A stretch of DNA of 64,000 nucleotides from Saccharothrix sp. ALI-22-I (GCF_001984175.1 NZ_MTQP01000066.1:744001-808000); one strand, 5' to 3'; positions 19,574 through 33,503 are shown, counted from the stretch's first letter. The notes: generated by a model not told the origin, from the sequence alone. Numbers and translations are program-made.

Positions 19574-20461
19574 GTGGACAAGACGATTGCGGTGGTGGGT
19601 GCGACCGGCCTCCAGGGCCGTGCGGTGGTGAAGCGCCTGCTCGCCGACGGTTGGCAGGTGTGTGCGTTGACCCGTGATCCTGGGAGGGCAACGGCACCGG
19701 CACCACTCGTGCGGGCCGATATGGAGGACGTGGACTCCCTGGTGGCCGCGATGGACGGCGCGCACGGCGTGTTCAGCGTGCAGCCGACCGTAGGTTCACC
19801 CGGCACCGCGCCGGACTTCACCGCCGAGGACGAGGTCCGCTGGGGCGTCAACGTCGCCGAAGCCGCCCACAAGACGGGCGTGGCGCACTTCGTCTTCAGC
19901 TCCGTCGCCGGCGCGGGCCGTCACGCCACCGAGGTGCTGCCGGTGAACCTGGTCAGCAAGCACCGGATCGAACAGCACATCGCCACCCTCGGCCTGCCCG
20001 CCACAGTCCTGCGTCCGGTGTCGTTCATGGAGAACTTCACCGGTGGCTACGCACTCCACGACGGCGCCGTGTCCACCGGCATGGCCCCGGACGTCCCACA
20101 GCAGTTCATCGCGGTAGCCGACGTCGGCGCGTTCGTCGCACTGGCGTTCGCCGACCCGCACACGTGGATCGGCCGCACGGCGGACATCGCGGGCGACGAG
20201 CTCACCCCGGTCCAGATCGCCGCAGCCATCTCGGCGGCGATCGGCCACCGGATGCCGTACGCACAAATCCCGATCGACGTGATCAGGCAGCTGAACGAGG
20301 ACTTCGCGCACGCCAACGAGTGGCTGAACGAGCGCGGCTACCGGGCCGATGTCGCGGCCACCCGCCGGCTGCACCCCGGTCTGCTCGACCTGCGCACGTG
20401 GCTGGCCACCACCGGTGCAAAGCAGATCACCGCGTTCCTCAGCGGCGCGTCTCCTCGGTGA
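19574..20461 (+). CDS. NmrA-like NAD(P)-binding reductase
   Basis: A 295-residue atypical SDR of the NmrA/HSCARG type: dinucleotide loop IAVVGATGLQGRAVVKRLLADG at the N-terminus, FVFSSVAGAG in the middle and LRPVSFMENFTGG, but no YxxxK catalytic pair, as in NmrA-like redox sensors or quinone reductases. GTG 19574 has GAGGAG eight bases upstream. It is probably controlled by the divergent TetR. Its last 23 bases overlap the convergent cutA gene. Confidence 0.88.
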   Translation: MDKTIAVVGATGLQGRAVVKRLLADGWQVCALTRDPGRATAPAPLVRADMEDVDSLVAAMDGAHGVFSVQPTVGSPGTAPDFTAEDEVRWGVNVAEAAHKTGVAHFVFSSVAGAGRHATEVLPVNLVSKHRIEQHIATLGLPATVLRPVSFMENFTGGYALHDGAVSTGMAPDVPQQFIAVADVGAFVALAFADPHTWIGRTADIAGDELTPVQIAAAISAAIGHRMPYAQIPIDVIRQLNEDFAHANEWLNERGYRADVAATRRLHPGLLDLRTWLATTGAKQITAFLSGASPR

Positions 20462-20762
20462 GCCACGCCAGGTAGTCCGGGTTGCCGCCGAGCACGGGCA
20501 GCGCCAGCACCTCCGGCACGTCGTAGGTGTGCCGGGCCTTGACGAACTCGGTCAGTTCGTCCACCCGGTCGTAGGCGGTCTTGATCCAGAGCTGCCACTC
20601 GGGGTCGTCGTGCACCTCGCCGTCCCACCGGTAGACGCTGCGGATCGGGCTGCTGATCTGCACGCACGCGGCCAGGCGGGCCTCCACGATCGCCCGCGCC
20701 AGGGTGCCGGCCGCGTCCTCGCTGTCGGTGGTGGTGATGACCACGACGTGGTTGTCGTTCAT
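20439..20762 (-). CDS. cutA: CutA divalent-cation tolerance protein
   Basis: A 107-residue CutA1 protein that forms a PII-like trimer. Motifs: VVITTTDSEDAAGTLARAIVEARLAACVQI, the loop SVYRWDGEVHDDPEWQLWIKT, and HTYDVPEVLALPV. ATG 20762 begins the conserved fold; longer frames are not conserved. CutA is linked to copper tolerance in E. coli but the general role is unsettled. It lies downstream of the GH42 remnant and overlaps the end of the NmrA-like gene. Confidence 0.93.
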   Translation of the reverse strand: MNDNHVVVITTTDSEDAAGTLARAIVEARLAACVQISSPIRSVYRWDGEVHDDPEWQLWIKTAYDRVDELTEFVKARHTYDVPEVLALPVLGGNPDYLAWLTEETRR

Positions 20763-21093
20763 CCACCGGAGGGTAGCGGCGGCGCCGGTGCCAGGGCCGC
20801 GACGCCGAACCGTGCCGGCGTGACGGAGTCGGTGGCGGTGGCGCCGGTCAGCAGGTCGACGTGCACGCCGGCACGTCCAGCCGTGCCTCGGAGGGACCGT
20901 GGTTGACCAGGAACAGCACGTCGCCGCGGCGCACCACCTCCACGCCGCGCGGCGGGCTGAGCACCGGTTCGACACCACCTGGTGGCCGTCGCGCCAGTCG
21001 AAACCGCCCGTGATCTCGCGAAGCCCGTCCGGTGTCCCTCTTGGTCGAGTCGCACCGTTTCGAAGCGGTGCGCGGTACCCCGCGGAACGGCAC
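20763..21093 (-). pseudogene. Remnant of a GH42 beta-galactosidase C-terminus
   Basis: Three minus-strand frames carry consecutive pieces that resemble the C-terminal beta domain of GH42 enzymes: EITGGFDWRDGHQVVSN (about 20975-21035), then PRGVEVVRRGDVLFLVNHGP (about 20880-20960), then HVDLLTGATATDSVTPARFG (about 20790-20865). No single frame covers them, so frameshifts and loss of the catalytic part are inferred. It sits nine bases after the LacI gene in the same direction, so the GH3-lacI operon may once have included a beta-galactosidase. Confidence 0.6.
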
Positions 21094-21101
21094 GCGGGGT
21101 G

Positions 21102-22100
21102 TCAGCGCGTCGTGCTCGCCCGCTCGGTGAGCCGAGGCGGCAGCAGCGTCAGCGGAGGTGTCGGGGTCCGGTCCAGCTTGGCCATCAGCAGCGCCACCGC
21201 GTGGTGGCCCAACTGCTCGGCGGGCACGGCCACCGAGGTCAGCGGCGGCATCAGCCGCTCGGCCTGGTCATCGGGGCATATCGCGATCACCGCCACGTCG
21301 TCGGGCACCTTGCGGCCCAGCGACCGCAGCACCTCGACCACGGACGGCAACGCGGCCTCGTTGTGCACCACCAGACCGGTCACCGACGGGTGCCGTTCGA
21401 GCAAACCGGTGATGGCCACCCGGACCGACTCGTGGTCGGTATCGGTGGGCAGGGTGGTGGACGAGACACCCCGGCGCATCGCGGCCGCGCTGAACCCGGC
21501 CATGGTGCGGTGGGCGAACCCGGTGTCGCGCTGGTAGACCGCGCGGGGCGCGCCGACCAGCGCCACGTAGGTGTGCCCGAGGTCGGCCAGGTGGTCCACG
21601 CACCGCGAGCCCGCCTCGGCGAAATCGAGGTCCACGCAGGTCAGGCCGGCCGCGTCGGCGGGGAAGCCGATGAGCACCGACGGCCGGTCCAGGTCCCGCA
21701 GCACCGGCACGCGCTCGTCGTGCATCTCCACGTCCATCACCAGCAGGCCGTCGACCTGGGCGCTGCCCGCCACCCGGCGCAGGCCCGCCGCGCCCTGGTC
21801 GGCGGTCACCAGCAGCACGTCGTGGTCGTGCCGGCGGGCCGCGTTGGCGACCGCGACGACGAACTGCATCAGCACCGGCATGTGCATGCCCTCGCGCATC
21901 GGCAGCACCAGCGCCAGCACGTTGGCGCGGTTGCTGGCCAGCGACCGGGCGCCCGCGTGCGGGTGGTAGCCCAGCGCTCGCACGCTCGCCTCGACCCTGG
22001 CCTTGGTGGCCGTGGAGATCGAGCGGCGACCGGTGAGCACGTACGACACGGTGCTGGGCGCGACCCCCGCGTGCCGCGCGACATCGGCGATGGTGACCAC
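21102..22100 (-). CDS. LacI-family repressor coupled to the GH3 gene
   Basis: A 332-residue LacI/GalR regulator: N-terminal HTH VTIADVARHAGVAPSTVSYVLTGRRSIS, hinge helix ARSLASNRANVLALVLP, then a periplasmic-binding-protein-like sensor domain. GTG 22100 starts one base after the GH3 stop, with GAGGTGGG as ribosome site, so the two are one operon. The likely effector is a product of the GH3 enzyme. Whether it also binds the CelR-type boxes elsewhere in the window is open; its own operon carries a different palindrome. Confidence 0.92.
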   Translation of the reverse strand: MVTIADVARHAGVAPSTVSYVLTGRRSISTATKARVEASVRALGYHPHAGARSLASNRANVLALVLPMREGMHMPVLMQFVVAVANAARRHDHDVLLVTADQGAAGLRRVAGSAQVDGLLVMDVEMHDERVPVLRDLDRPSVLIGFPADAAGLTCVDLDFAEAGSRCVDHLADLGHTYVALVGAPRAVYQRDTGFAHRTMAGFSAAAMRRGVSSTTLPTDTDHESVRVAITGLLERHPSVTGLVVHNEAALPSVVEVLRSLGRKVPDDVAVIAICPDDQAERLMPPLTSVAVPAEQLGHHAVALLMAKLDRTPTPPLTLLPPRLTERASTTR

Positions 22101-22101
22101 G

Positions 22102-24693
22102 TCAGCCCACCTCCCGCACTCGCACGCCCGCCACGTCCGCGATGAGCACGAGCGATGCGCCGTCGACCGAGATCTTGGTTCCCGGTGGCGCGGACCGGTA
22201 CTCGGAGGTCACGTCGTGGAAGGCGATCCACGCGCCGGCCCGGGTGAACACGACCTCGTCGTCCACCAGCCGCACGCCGTCGCAGTCGTCGAAGTCCAAG
22301 GCGGGCAACACACCCGCGCGCGACCCGATGGTCTCCCCCGGCACGTCCACGACCACCCGCGACCGGATGTCCCGCGATGACGAGCCCGCGCTCAGCTCGT
22401 ACCGCCCGGCCTCGACCACCCGGCGTCCGGTGGTGACGTCCCAGTGCCACAGCTGCTCCGCGGCCAGTTCGACCACGGCGGTCTCACCGGGCGCGAGGTG
22501 CACCCGTTGGAACGACTGGAGCTTGCGCACCGGCTGCCGCACCCGCGAGTCCAACGCCGAGGAGTACAGCTGCACGACCTCCGCGCCCTCGACCGGCCCG
22601 GCGTTGGTGACCGACACCCTGGCCACGCCGTCGGACCACTCCAGCTCGGAGTACTCGAACGTGGTGTAGCCCAGCCCGTGGCCGAACGGGAACAGCGGCT
22701 CACCGGTGAAGTACAGGTAGGTGCTGCCCGCGCGGATGATGTCGTAGTCGAACACGTCCGGCAGGTCGGCGTCGGAGCGGTACCAGGTCTGGGTCAGCCT
22801 GCCCGACGGCGAGAACACCCCGAACAGCGCTTCCGCGACCGCCCGGCCCTGCTCCTGCCCGCCGTGCGCGGTCCACACGATGCCGGGCAGGTGTTCCTCC
22901 TCGCCGTCCAATGCGTACGGGTAGCTGCTCACGAGCACCAGCACCGTCTTGGGGTTGGCCTCGCGGACCGCCCGCACCAGGTCCAGCGACGGCAGCCGCA
23001 GGGTCGTGCGGTCCTGGGTCTCGCGGCCGTTGATGTGCGGGTCGTTGCCCAGCACCAGCACGACGGCGTCGGCCTGGGCCGCCACCTCGACCGCGGCGGC
23101 GATCCCGTCCACCACGCGTTCGATGGCGAAGGCTGTGACATCCAACCGGTTGCCCTGCACTGTTGCCGGATTGTCGGCTCCGCCGACGATGTTGTGCAGC
23201 ACCACACCTTCGTCGGTCGAGCGCGGCTCGAAGAGTTCGCGCACGTCCCAGCCGCCCGGCATGGCCGCCGTGGCGACGAGCGAGCCGTCCTCGGCCACAC
23301 CGAGGAAGCGGCGGGACCCGACATCGCGCAACGTCCACACGCCGTCGCCCCAGTCGAAGCGGTCGAACAGCGCCCGCTCCCCCATACCCACGACACCGCC
23401 GCGCACCCCGAGGTAACGGCCGTCCGCCGCGCGCAGCGCGATCCGGTCGACCCCCTCGGTGCAGGAGACGGAGGTGAACTCCTCCAGTCCCCTTCGGACG
23501 GTCACCTGGTACGGCAGGGTGCCGCTGTACCAGTCCTCGAACAGCGTGTCCGCGTGCGTGCCGATGACGGCGAGCTTCGTGCCCCGCTCGAACGGCAGCA
23601 CGGAGTCGTTGCGCAGCAGCACGACGGCCCGCCGTGCGGCCTCCAACGCCAGCTCGCCGTGCGTGCCGATCACGTCCGAGGTGATGGACGCGTACGGGTT
23701 TGCGTCAGCCGGGTCTTCGGTGGTCGGACTTTCGGCCGGCGGGTCGAACTCGCCGAGCCGGAACCGCAGCGAGAGGACCCGGCCGACGGCCCGGTCCACC
23801 ACGGACCACTCCAGCAGGCCGTCCTTGATCGCGGTGGTGACGCTCTCGATCATCAGCGTCGGGTCGGCGTCCTGGTCGGTGAAGCTGTCCAGCCCCGCGT
23901 TGAGCAGCGCCGCGTGGCCCTCGGCCTGGGTCGGCAGGTACGCCTGCAGACCGGCCACGTTCGACGGCGCGTAGGCGTCGCTGACGACCGCGACGCCGTC
24001 CGGCGACCAGGTCTGCAACTCCTGCTCCAGCAACGGGCTCAGGTGCGCGGGACGGCCGTTCACCAGGTTGTACGACGGCATCACGGCCACCGCCGCACCC
24101 GTCTCGATAGGACCCCGGAAGCACGGCAGCTCGTACTCGTGCAGCACTCTCGGCCGCAGGTCGGACGACGTGACGCAGCGGTCGTCCTCGTTGTTGTAGC
24201 CCAGGAAGTGCTTGAGCGTCGGCGCGGTGCGGAGGTAGCGCGGGTGGTCGCCGCGCAGGCCGGTCGCGTAGGCCGTGCCCATCGCCGCGGTCAGCGTCGG
24301 GTCCTCGGAGTAGCCCTCCTCGTTGCGGCCCCAGAGCGGGTGGCGCAGCGGGTTCACCACCGGCGCCCACACGTTCAGCCCGTGCGCGACCGGGTCCCGG
24401 TGGTGGAAGCCCCGGGCCTCGGTGCCGACGGCCTCGCCGACCCGCCGCACCAGCCCTGTGTCCCAGGTGGACGCCAGCCCGACGGCCTGCGGGAACACCG
24501 TGGCCACACCCGACCAGGCGACGCCGTGCAGCGCCTCCATACCGGTGTGGAACGCCGCCAACCCCAGTCTCGGCACGGCGGGCTGGTGCTGGTGCAGCAG
24601 CGCCACCTTCTCCTCGTCGGTCAGCCTGCCGAGCAGGTCGGCAACCCTGGCCTCGACCGGCAGACCCGGATCGCGGAACGGCAGCGGGTCCAC
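22102..24693 (-). CDS. GH3 beta-glucosidase/beta-xylosidase with a fascin-like insert
   Basis: An 863-residue GH3 enzyme without a signal peptide, so probably cytoplasmic. The N-terminal barrel contains TGMEALHGVAWSGVATVFP and the nucleophile region GVAVVSDAYAPSNVAG; the second domain has VVLLRNDSVLPFERGTKLAVIGTHAD. A segment around 390-490 (DGRYLGVRGG, WTLRDVGSRRFLGV) resembles a fascin/beta-trefoil binding module inserted in the GH3 C domain; a fibronectin-like domain follows FGHGLGYTTFEYS. It removes terminal glucose or xylose from imported oligosaccharides. GTG 24693 has GAGAGG at seven bases; starting at 24771 would run through the operator. Confidence 0.88.
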   Translation of the reverse strand: MDPLPFRDPGLPVEARVADLLGRLTDEEKVALLHQHQPAVPRLGLAAFHTGMEALHGVAWSGVATVFPQAVGLASTWDTGLVRRVGEAVGTEARGFHHRDPVAHGLNVWAPVVNPLRHPLWGRNEEGYSEDPTLTAAMGTAYATGLRGDHPRYLRTAPTLKHFLGYNNEDDRCVTSSDLRPRVLHEYELPCFRGPIETGAAVAVMPSYNLVNGRPAHLSPLLEQELQTWSPDGVAVVSDAYAPSNVAGLQAYLPTQAEGHAALLNAGLDSFTDQDADPTLMIESVTTAIKDGLLEWSVVDRAVGRVLSLRFRLGEFDPPAESPTTEDPADANPYASITSDVIGTHGELALEAARRAVVLLRNDSVLPFERGTKLAVIGTHADTLFEDWYSGTLPYQVTVRRGLEEFTSVSCTEGVDRIALRAADGRYLGVRGGVVGMGERALFDRFDWGDGVWTLRDVGSRRFLGVAEDGSLVATAAMPGGWDVRELFEPRSTDEGVVLHNIVGGADNPATVQGNRLDVTAFAIERVVDGIAAAVEVAAQADAVVLVLGNDPHINGRETQDRTTLRLPSLDLVRAVREANPKTVLVLVSSYPYALDGEEEHLPGIVWTAHGGQEQGRAVAEALFGVFSPSGRLTQTWYRSDADLPDVFDYDIIRAGSTYLYFTGEPLFPFGHGLGYTTFEYSELEWSDGVARVSVTNAGPVEGAEVVQLYSSALDSRVRQPVRKLQSFQRVHLAPGETAVVELAAEQLWHWDVTTGRRVVEAGRYELSAGSSSRDIRSRVVVDVPGETIGSRAGVLPALDFDDCDGVRLVDDEVVFTRAGAWIAFHDVTSEYRSAPPGTKISVDGASLVLIADVAGVRVREVG

Positions 24694-24711
24694 GGCGCAC
24701 CTCTCGCGGTC

Positions 24712-24756
24712 GTCGAATTGTTCGAATGTGCAGCTCACTGAATCGAATCGTTTCGA
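24712..24756. promoter_or_regulatory. Probable LacI operators in front of the GH3-lacI operon
   Basis: TCGAATCGTTTCGA (24743-24756) is a near-perfect palindrome of the LacI type, 50 bp before the GH3 start; TCGAATTGTTCGA (24713-24725) is a weaker copy at the start. Confidence 0.65.
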
Positions 24757-24872
24757 TCGCTGCGAAAACATCGCCGACCGGAGTCAGCGGGGCGGGGTGC
24801 CAGAAATGTGGCACAGCTCTCTCACCCGAGTCAACACCGAAGTTTCAAGGTTGTTTCATTCGCGACGTTGAC

Positions 24873-24888
24873 GTCGAATGCGTTCGAC
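24873..24888. promoter_or_regulatory. Second distal palindrome of the GH3-lacI promoter
   Basis: GTCGAATGCGTTCGAC repeats the TCGAA-N4-TTCGA pattern of the proximal operator, about 130 bp further upstream, which would permit looping by a tetrameric LacI-type repressor. Confidence 0.55.
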
Positions 24889-24940
24889 TATCGAGACAAT
24901 GCCGAACGGCCCGCCGAACACCGGCGAACGCCACGCCGAA

Positions 24941-24970
24941 CACCCCCCTCACCACGTCGTGAGGGGGGTG
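24941..24970 (-). terminator. Terminator of the GH48 gene
   Basis: CACCCCCCTCAC (24941-24952) pairs perfectly with 24959-24970 around a 6-base loop, 18 bp after the GH48 stop. Confidence 0.85.
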
Positions 24971-24988
24971 CCGGCGACCTTCGGTGGC

Positions 24989-27925
24989 CTACCCGAACAG
25001 TTCCACGTGCAGCTGGAACGCCGTGGCGATCTCAGCTTGCGCCCAGAACCGGTGGTAGGTGAAGGTCGGCACTGGGCCGCCGTTCAGGTACGACTGCACC
25101 TTCGGCCATTCGGGGTCTTGCTTGAACATCGACCGCATGTCCACGAAGGACACGCCCGGGCGGATCTGGTCACCGTTGGGCATGGTGCCCGACCAGCCCG
25201 TCGGGACGTACGGGCCCTCGCGCGTCGACGTGTTGTACGTGTCGTCGAAGCGGTTGTAGTCCGCACGCGTCTCCGGCACCGCGATGCCCTTGCTGTCCTG
25301 GTGCGCCAGCAGCGCCGTCAGCAGCCCCTCGCCGACGGTCTTCGCCTGGGCGTTGCCCGACTCGGCCGCGTAGTTGAGGAGCGTCTTGGCGTAGGACGCG
25401 GCGATGCCGACGTCCTGGCTGTGGTTGGCCACCGTGACGCGCAGGTTCGCGTTGGCACCGGGGTTGGTGGCGTTCCAGTTGTCCGGAGCGCCGGTCCAGG
25501 TCAGGTCGTTCGGGATCTGGAACTGGCCGCCGGTGCCGACGGTGGTGTTCGCGATGGCCCAGGGGACCCACTTGTCGAGGATCTTCTTGGCCGCCGCGTT
25601 ACCGGTCTTCTCGTACAGCGCCGCGGTGCGCTCCATCTGCCACGCCTGGAAGCCGAACCAGCGGTTCGACGGCGGGTCGCGCCACACCGGGTGGGCGTCG
25701 TAGTACATGCCGTAGAAGGTCGGCGTGCCGGCGGGCGGCGCGCTGTAGGAACCCTCCCAGCTGTTCGTGACACCACCGGCGATGGCGCCGTCGGCGGACT
25801 GGAGCCACTGGAGCATCTCCAGCTGACGGGTCATCGACGTGGCCCAGTCCTGCTGGCCGGTCGCCGACTTCGGCTTCAGCGCGGGCACGTTCGCCAGCGC
25901 GTAGGCCGCCAACGGGTTCTGGTAGCCCTGGTGCGAGGCACCGTCACCGATGCGCCACGCCCAACCGGCGGACGTGTCGGTGGCGCCACCCCACGCGTAG
26001 TACCAGGACATCAGGTAGTGCGCGCTGTCCTTGCCGGTGCCGGCCGGGCAGCTGGTGCTGGCGCAGTTGCCGATCTTCTTGAAGTACTTGTCGAACATGG
26101 CGTAGCGGAGGTAGTCGCCCATCTTCGCGGCCTTCTCCAGCTCGGGCGCCACCTCGGCGCCCTTGCCCTGCTCGGTCGCCCACTCCTGCGCCAGCATGGC
26201 CACCTGCACCGCACGCGCGTCGGCGTCCGGGGCGTTGGTGTACTTCCACTGCTTGGCGTAGCTGGCGTCCTTGGTGAACAGGTCGAGGAAGCCGTTGGGG
26301 CCACCGTGCGCGAACGTGTCGCAGGACGGCTGCGGGATGGTCTCCCACACCGACTCCGAGGAACCGCGCTGGTAGGTGTTGATGTACGCGGGCAGGGCGT
26401 CGGACTCGTCGCCGCACCGGCCGAAGCCGTAGGTGTTGTCGACGTCGAGCAGCCAGTGCATGCCGTAGATGTCGCTGTTGCCGTACGCCGACCGCAGCTC
26501 GGCCGCGATCGGGTCGCGCCCCACCGACACACCGGAGTCCAGCACCGACGGGTACTGGTCCATCCGCGGGTGCTCCGGGGCGTAGGTCGCGGGCTTGGAC
26601 GCGTCGTACTTGTCGTTGGTCGGCTGGTCCGCCTTGGCCGGGATGATGTACTTCTCCATCGACGCCCAGGCCTTCTTGAACGGCGCCCAGTCACCCACGA
26701 TCTTGCCGTAGCTGGCTTCCAGCCACAGGTAGTAGCTGAACGCCTCGGACGTGGTCTGGTGACCGTGGTCCGGCGCCTCCACCATCAGCGTCTCGATCGA
26801 GTGGTACGGCACCTTCAGCCCGTCGGGGAAGGTCCGGTAGTAGCCGCTCGCCGGGTCGTTGATCTTGGCGTACTGGTCGAGGAAGGCCTGCTCGAAGTCC
26901 GACGCGGAGTCGGAGATCTCCTTGACCTCGACCGTGGCCGCCGTGGCGCCGGTGGCGCTCGCGGTGAACGTGGCCGAGGCCAGGTCGCCGCCGTTGGCCG
27001 CCGAGGTGACCGTGACGTTCTGCTTGGTCGCCCAGTTGGCCGTGGTGAACGTCAGCGACGCGGGACCGGCCGTCAGGTCGGTGCTGCCGGCCGAACGCGC
27101 GACGGCGACCGTCACCGACGAGGTGGGCGCGGTGGCCAGCGAGACGCCGAAGGTGTTGGTGCCACCTTGACGCACGCTCAGCGACGGCGGGCTCACCTGG
27201 ACCGCCTGGCCCGCGATCACCCGGACGCCGACAGCCGTGGAAGCTCCCACGCCGCCCTTGTCGTCCGTCGCCCGCGCGACGAGGGTGTGCTCACCGGCGG
27301 TCGCGCCGGTCCACGAACCGTTGTACGGGGACGAGGTGTCGGTCGCGACGACCACGCCGTCGGCCAGGAAGTCGACCTTGGCGATGGTGCCGTCGGTGTC
27401 GGCCGCGGTGGCCGCCATCGGGATGGCCTGGCCGACCTGGAACGCCGTGCCCGAGACCGGCGACGTCAGCGACGCCGTCGGGTCGGCGTTGACGTTCGGC
27501 CCGGTGCACCGCGTGCCGTTGAGCGCGAAGTCCGTCGGCGGCCGGTTCTGGCCGGTCCACGAGCCGTTGAAGCCGGGCGTGACGGTCGCGCCGGTGCCGA
27601 GGTTCGGCGCCCAACCCGGGGCCGCCACGGTCACACCGGCGCCGCTCTGCGTGAACGTGCCGTTCCAGCCCGACTGCACGCGCTGGCCGTCCGGGAAGGT
27701 CCACGTGAGGCGCCAGTTGTTGACCGCGTCACCCTCGTTCCGGATGGAAACGCTGGCGCCGAAGCCACCCTGCCACTGGTTGGTGACCTGGTAGTTGACC
27801 GTGCAAGCCACGGCCGCGTTCGCCACCGGCGCGACGAACGGCATAACACCCGCGGCGGTAGCCGCCGCGGCTATCAGCGCGAGTGGTCCGGTGCGCAACC
27901 GTCCCGCTCTGGTGCGGTACCTCAT
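24989..27925 (-). CDS. Secreted CBM2-GH48 reducing-end cellobiohydrolase
   Basis: A 978-residue secreted exocellulase. Signal peptide 1-38; CBM2 40-141 (TNQWQGGFGA, GWNGTF, FNGSWTGQNRP); a bacterial Ig-like domain about 147-238; a second beta-sandwich domain about 244-336; GH48 from about 342 to the end, with VEAPDHGHQTTSEAFSYYLW (general-acid region) and YGMHWLLDVDNTYGFG. GH48 enzymes release cellobiose processively from reducing ends and are the key partner of GH9 and GH6 enzymes. ATG 27925 has GGAGGAGG. It lies 116 bp behind GH9, past a hairpin; I see no CelR-type box in front of it. Confidence 0.96.
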   Translation of the reverse strand: MRYRTRAGRLRTGPLALIAAAATAAGVMPFVAPVANAAVACTVNYQVTNQWQGGFGASVSIRNEGDAVNNWRLTWTFPDGQRVQSGWNGTFTQSGAGVTVAAPGWAPNLGTGATVTPGFNGSWTGQNRPPTDFALNGTRCTGPNVNADPTASLTSPVSGTAFQVGQAIPMAATAADTDGTIAKVDFLADGVVVATDTSSPYNGSWTGATAGEHTLVARATDDKGGVGASTAVGVRVIAGQAVQVSPPSLSVRQGGTNTFGVSLATAPTSSVTVAVARSAGSTDLTAGPASLTFTTANWATKQNVTVTSAANGGDLASATFTASATGATAATVEVKEISDSASDFEQAFLDQYAKINDPASGYYRTFPDGLKVPYHSIETLMVEAPDHGHQTTSEAFSYYLWLEASYGKIVGDWAPFKKAWASMEKYIIPAKADQPTNDKYDASKPATYAPEHPRMDQYPSVLDSGVSVGRDPIAAELRSAYGNSDIYGMHWLLDVDNTYGFGRCGDESDALPAYINTYQRGSSESVWETIPQPSCDTFAHGGPNGFLDLFTKDASYAKQWKYTNAPDADARAVQVAMLAQEWATEQGKGAEVAPELEKAAKMGDYLRYAMFDKYFKKIGNCASTSCPAGTGKDSAHYLMSWYYAWGGATDTSAGWAWRIGDGASHQGYQNPLAAYALANVPALKPKSATGQQDWATSMTRQLEMLQWLQSADGAIAGGVTNSWEGSYSAPPAGTPTFYGMYYDAHPVWRDPPSNRWFGFQAWQMERTAALYEKTGNAAAKKILDKWVPWAIANTTVGTGGQFQIPNDLTWTGAPDNWNATNPGANANLRVTVANHSQDVGIAASYAKTLLNYAAESGNAQAKTVGEGLLTALLAHQDSKGIAVPETRADYNRFDDTYNTSTREGPYVPTGWSGTMPNGDQIRPGVSFVDMRSMFKQDPEWPKVQSYLNGGPVPTFTYHRFWAQAEIATAFQLHVELFG

Positions 27926-27991
27926 GCGTCCTCCTCCTGCACGGATCAGCCATTGACCCGCGAGCTAAAAAGGGCGTGGCGGTCGGTGGGG

Positions 27992-28032
27992 TCGGCACGG
28001 GACGCCTGGGCGCGCAGAACGTCCCGTGCCGA
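27992..28032 (-). terminator. Hairpin between the GH9 and GH48 genes
   Basis: TCGGCACGGGACG (27992-28004) pairs with 28020-28032 around a 15-base loop, 9 bp after the GH9 stop. It may end the GH9 transcript or limit read-through into GH48. Confidence 0.75.
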
Positions 28033-28041
28033 GTCCGGGTG

Positions 28042-33112
<5,071 letters not shown>

Positions 33113-33130
33113 CGCCGTAGCCGGCCCTCG

Positions 33131-33177
33131 AAGCGGCTCCCCTCCCCGACTGGCAGTCAACGGGAGGGGAGCCGCTT
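33131..33177 (+). terminator. Terminator of the GH6 endoglucanase
   Basis: AAGCGGCTCCCCTCCC (33131-33146) pairs perfectly with 33162-33177 around a 15-base loop, directly after the gene and before the next GTG start. Confidence 0.88.
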
Positions 33178-33197
33178 CCCCTTATATCCTTGTCGTC

Positions 33198-33503
33198 GTG
33201 ACCGAACCGATGCCCGTGGCGCAGGGCGTCGCCCTGGCCCGCGACCCGGACGACGCGGTGCGCGAGGCGCTGTCGACCGACCCGACCGCGCCCGCCGAGG
33301 CGTTGGCGCTGCTCGCCGACGACCCGCGCCCGGCGATCCGGGCGAACCTGCTGACCCACCCCTCCGTGCCCGCCGACCTGCGCTACCAGGTGCACGCGGT
33401 CCTCTCGGCGGAGGCCGCCGCCGGGGACCGTGAGGCGGAGAACGCGCTGGCCTGGGTGCGCTACGACCGTTCCGGCCGCACCGCGTGCGACCGCCCGGAA
33501 TGA
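33198..33503 (+). CDS. Small variant-leucine-rich/HEAT-like repeat protein
   Basis: A 101-residue protein with repeating helical pairs in which DP and L positions recur (ALARDPDDAVREALSTDPTAPAEALALLADDPRPAIRANLL and TQPSVP-like LTHPSVPADL), the look of leucine-rich-repeat-variant or HEAT proteins, which mediate protein contacts. GTG 33198 begins after the terminator; the upstream extension would run through the hairpin. It overlaps the next gene as ATGA, so the two are coupled. Function unknown. Confidence 0.65.
   Translation: MTEPMPVAQGVALARDPDDAVREALSTDPTAPAEALALLADDPRPAIRANLLTHPSVPADLRYQVHAVLSAEAAAGDREAENALAWVRYDRSGRTACDRPE

Noticed and set aside
21102-22100. Calling the local LacI protein CebR/CelR
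   Set aside because: It is encoded with a GH3 gene that has a different palindrome, and no cellobiose transporter is adjacent; binding to the CelR-type box cannot be claimed from the sequence.
24743-24888. LexA/SOS boxes for the TCGAA...TTCGA palindromes
   Set aside because: The actinobacterial LexA box is TCGAAC-N4-GTTCGA; here the half-sites are one base shorter on each side and no SOS gene is downstream.
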